A stretch of 64,000 nt of DNA. Source: Agelaius tricolor. Its lineage: Eukaryota > Chordata > Aves > Passeriformes > Icteridae. Below, one piece after another: positions 61,801 through 64,000 of this stretch (its first letter is position 1; the number at the start of each line of letters is the position of its first letter). The DNA lies in NCBI GenBank assembly GCA_023055355.1, contig JALJCS010000034.1, positions 6,586,001-6,650,000 of the forward strand. Direction: 5' to 3'. Under the pieces are notes generated by a model. That model worked only from the letters and a program-made list of their open reading frames with translations. It was not told the DNA's origin and made no database searches. Position numbers and translations under genes: made by a program.

Positions 61801-63267
61801 AAAAAATTGTCTGACTGGACCTCTTTTTCAAGAAAAGGTTTGTAGGAATTAAACAATTTATATTTTGAGTAATTTTATTATAATTCTTTAAGAAGTTATT
61901 CCTTGCCTTGGATATAGGGACTGAGCACATCTGATCACATCTTTTGCTTGTCTCTGAAATAATCAGCTATCATCTGTTCCTTTTGAAATGGAGACCCTTG
62001 AAGTGAACACAATATACCACTTGAATACGAATTTGATTTCTATGATGACTTTATGCAATCTTTCACTTTATTCTACTCCCTTTCTTATGTAGATTAGCAA
62101 TGTATTGCTTTTTTAACTGTTACAGCATACACTGAACAGTATTACTGTTCTTTCAGAAGTGTTTCATTTGGGATTCAGACATTTCCAGAGCTCCAAGTGT
62201 CTTTAATGTGTTAATGTTTCATGTGAAAATGCTCTTTCTCTGCAACTGGTTTTCTTTTATTTCTTCCATGATGTTGTTTCCAATAGTCTTTTCAGTATCT
62301 TGAGAATGTACAAACTATCTCATACTCACACTCACTTCATTTCATGTGGTAAACAAAATTTTATGGATAGGATTTTTTTCCTAGTCTACTCAGCGTCCTC
62401 TGAGAAATCCTACGGGGCAGAATTTTTGGACTCATGCTGTCCTACATGTGTATTGCTTTAAAGTTGTCATTGTGCAGAAATACACCTCCAACTAGTTATT
62501 TGGGGCAATGATCTTTTTCCATCAGAGCTGACACCAGGGAAGCAATTTCTGGCTTGATTAGGTGCTTACCATGACTTTCAAGTTGGTTGCTTGAGGATGA
62601 CCTGTATTTGAGAGTTTATTTCCAGCTGGCTCCCCCTGCCTTCTAAATAATGCCCTGGGCTCTGTAGTGCTCATGGATGGCATCCTGAAGCAGCCCTCTG
62701 TCATGGTGCAAGACCTTTTAGTTGTTTCAGGTTCTGAAATCCCTTTCAGTTACCTTCCTGTTTTGGGCAGATGAACCTTAGCCTGCTGTTTGTAGATCTC
62801 TAATGGGGTTGATGGGAGGGGTGAGCTTGGTCAGCCATGCCTTGGGAAGTCTGTGAGTGACGTGACACGTGGAGGAAAGAATTTTGAAAAGGGGAAAGTA
62901 AAATGCAGCTGGGAGCTGATTTGTACCTGGTGCTGAAGGAAACATTCTCCAGATCAGCCGCTGCCCTCCTCAAGCCAAGCAAGGCAACACGTGGAACCTT
63001 TTTCCTTTGAGATTTTCCCAAAGAAAGAGGATTCACTCATGACCTGATGTTTGATTTCCTATGACCTACAGGTAGTTCTGAACAGGTGGGCTTGCTTGGG
63101 TTCAGCAGGAGGGCAAGACTGATAAAGGAATGGGTACGACTGGATAGCTGAAGGTTCCACGCCAGAATTCTGATTAATGTGACTCCACATTAGGCATGTA
63201 GTTGAAGGCTGAAAAGAAAAGCCCTTTTAGTAAATCCACTGAGAATAAGGGAAGCAGTGATAAATCC
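58812..63267. other. non-coding stretch
   Basis: No gene or transposon recognised. The 62640-63040 part is somewhat GC-richer with a 78-codon - strand frame of no known type. Confidence 0.5.
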
Positions 63268-63352
63268 ATTCAAGATTTTACACTTTTATCCAGTTCAAAA
63301 GTAGTGATAGAAGTAATCAATTCAAGATTTTACACTTTTATCGAGTTCAAAA
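63268..63352 (+). repeat. 33-base direct duplication, 52-base period
   Basis: A 33-base string starting ATTCAAGATTTTACACTTTT lies at 63268-63300 and again at 63320-63352. The only difference is one C to G change, which creates a CpG in the second copy. It is a recent local duplication. Confidence 0.9.
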
Positions 63353-64000
63353 TGAATCTGATGAAAGTTTTTTTTTTTTATCCCCATAGTTCAAGTACTA
63401 AACTTTTTTTTTCCTTGCTACTGGAATTTTTAACTTTCATATTTTGCTCATGGATATTAAGGGAGGTCTATCTTTATGGATATTAAGTGGTTGCTACCAT
63501 AATGTTGCATAAATCTGTGACAAGATACAGCACAATTTCTTCTGAGGCAAATACAGTTTTTAAAAAGCCTTTTAAGGAAAGAAGCCTACTGATTGCATTC
63601 CATAACTATGAAATGTCTTGCATAAAATATCATAAACGTGGAAACTTCTTGCATTAAATGATGGTAATATATGCAGCTGCCTCCAGTAAAGGACACAGCA
63701 ATGCCATTGGCATAAATACTACTTCAGTAACTGTTAGAAGCATACTTTGAAAGACATAGCTGACTAGCATTATATTATTTTACTAGTTTTTTGATGTAGG
63801 AAAACATTTATAGCAACTAAGTGTGAAACTTGAGAGGGGGGATGAAATTTCACTGCCTATTGAGGTCTTGACAAAAGTCAATAAAGAGAAATAAATTCTT
63901 GCTGCTTTAAATCAAAATGGGAATCTGGTTGGCATGATTGTATTGAGGAACCTCCACCCTTCCTGTCTGTTCAGGGCTGACAGAGAACTACTTAGAGCAC
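63353..64000. other. non-coding stretch to window end
   Basis: AT-rich, with a T10 run near 63369. No gene seen. Confidence 0.5.

Noticed and set aside
1..64000. tRNA, rRNA, snRNA genes, CRISPR-like arrays, mitochondrial insertions
   Set aside because: I looked for B-box (GGTTCGAA-type) strings, regular spaced repeats and recognisable structural RNA starts, and saw none.

Overview
The window looks like nuclear DNA of a bird, most probably a songbird. It is AT-rich, poor in CpG and almost without long open frames, and it contains solo LTRs of types I associate with passerine endogenous retroviruses plus traces of CR1 LINEs. Nothing looks bacterial or viral-episomal: no operons, no ribosome binding sites, no tRNA or rRNA. 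The species and the LTR family assignments are inference. The LTR boundaries and target-site duplications are read directly from the sequence.

Most of the 64 kb is intergenic or intronic. I recognise no known protein-coding gene. The firmest features are three solo LTRs. One (16612-17236, + strand) is flanked by GTTTTC on both sides. Two belong to a second family and face each other in opposite orientation: 19273-19704 (- strand, flanked by CCCTTC) and 48658-49064 (+ strand, flanked by CTCAAA/CTCAAC). A fourth LTR-like segment lies at about 5200-5601. A reverse-transcriptase fragment of a CR1-type LINE is readable on the - strand at 22560-22628, and a CR1 3'-tail-like stretch lies near 9275-9320. 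A full-consensus CTCF core motif sits at 18637-18651.

The nearest thing to a gene is a set of exon-like segments on the + strand between about 25.8 and 33.8 kb. The best part is a pair at 29948-30066 and 30152-30282. An 85-base GT-AG intron with strong splice signals separates them, the frame is open across the junction, a TGA ends it, and an AATAAA follows 31 bases later. A segment at 26985-27076 is in phase as an upstream exon. I recognise no homologue, so this may be the 3' end of a lineage-specific or poorly conserved gene, a long non-coding RNA, or chance. Other exon-like segments are listed with low confidence, including a - strand pair at 24.3-24.8 kb and a possible 3' terminal exon at 48242-48443.

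Small local duplications recur through the window. They include a 94-base direct duplication 1092 bases apart (3205-3298 and 4297-4390), a perfect 28-base tandem (4191-4246) and several 19-37-base tandems. Homopolymers and AT-rich simple repeats make up the rest of the recognisable structure.
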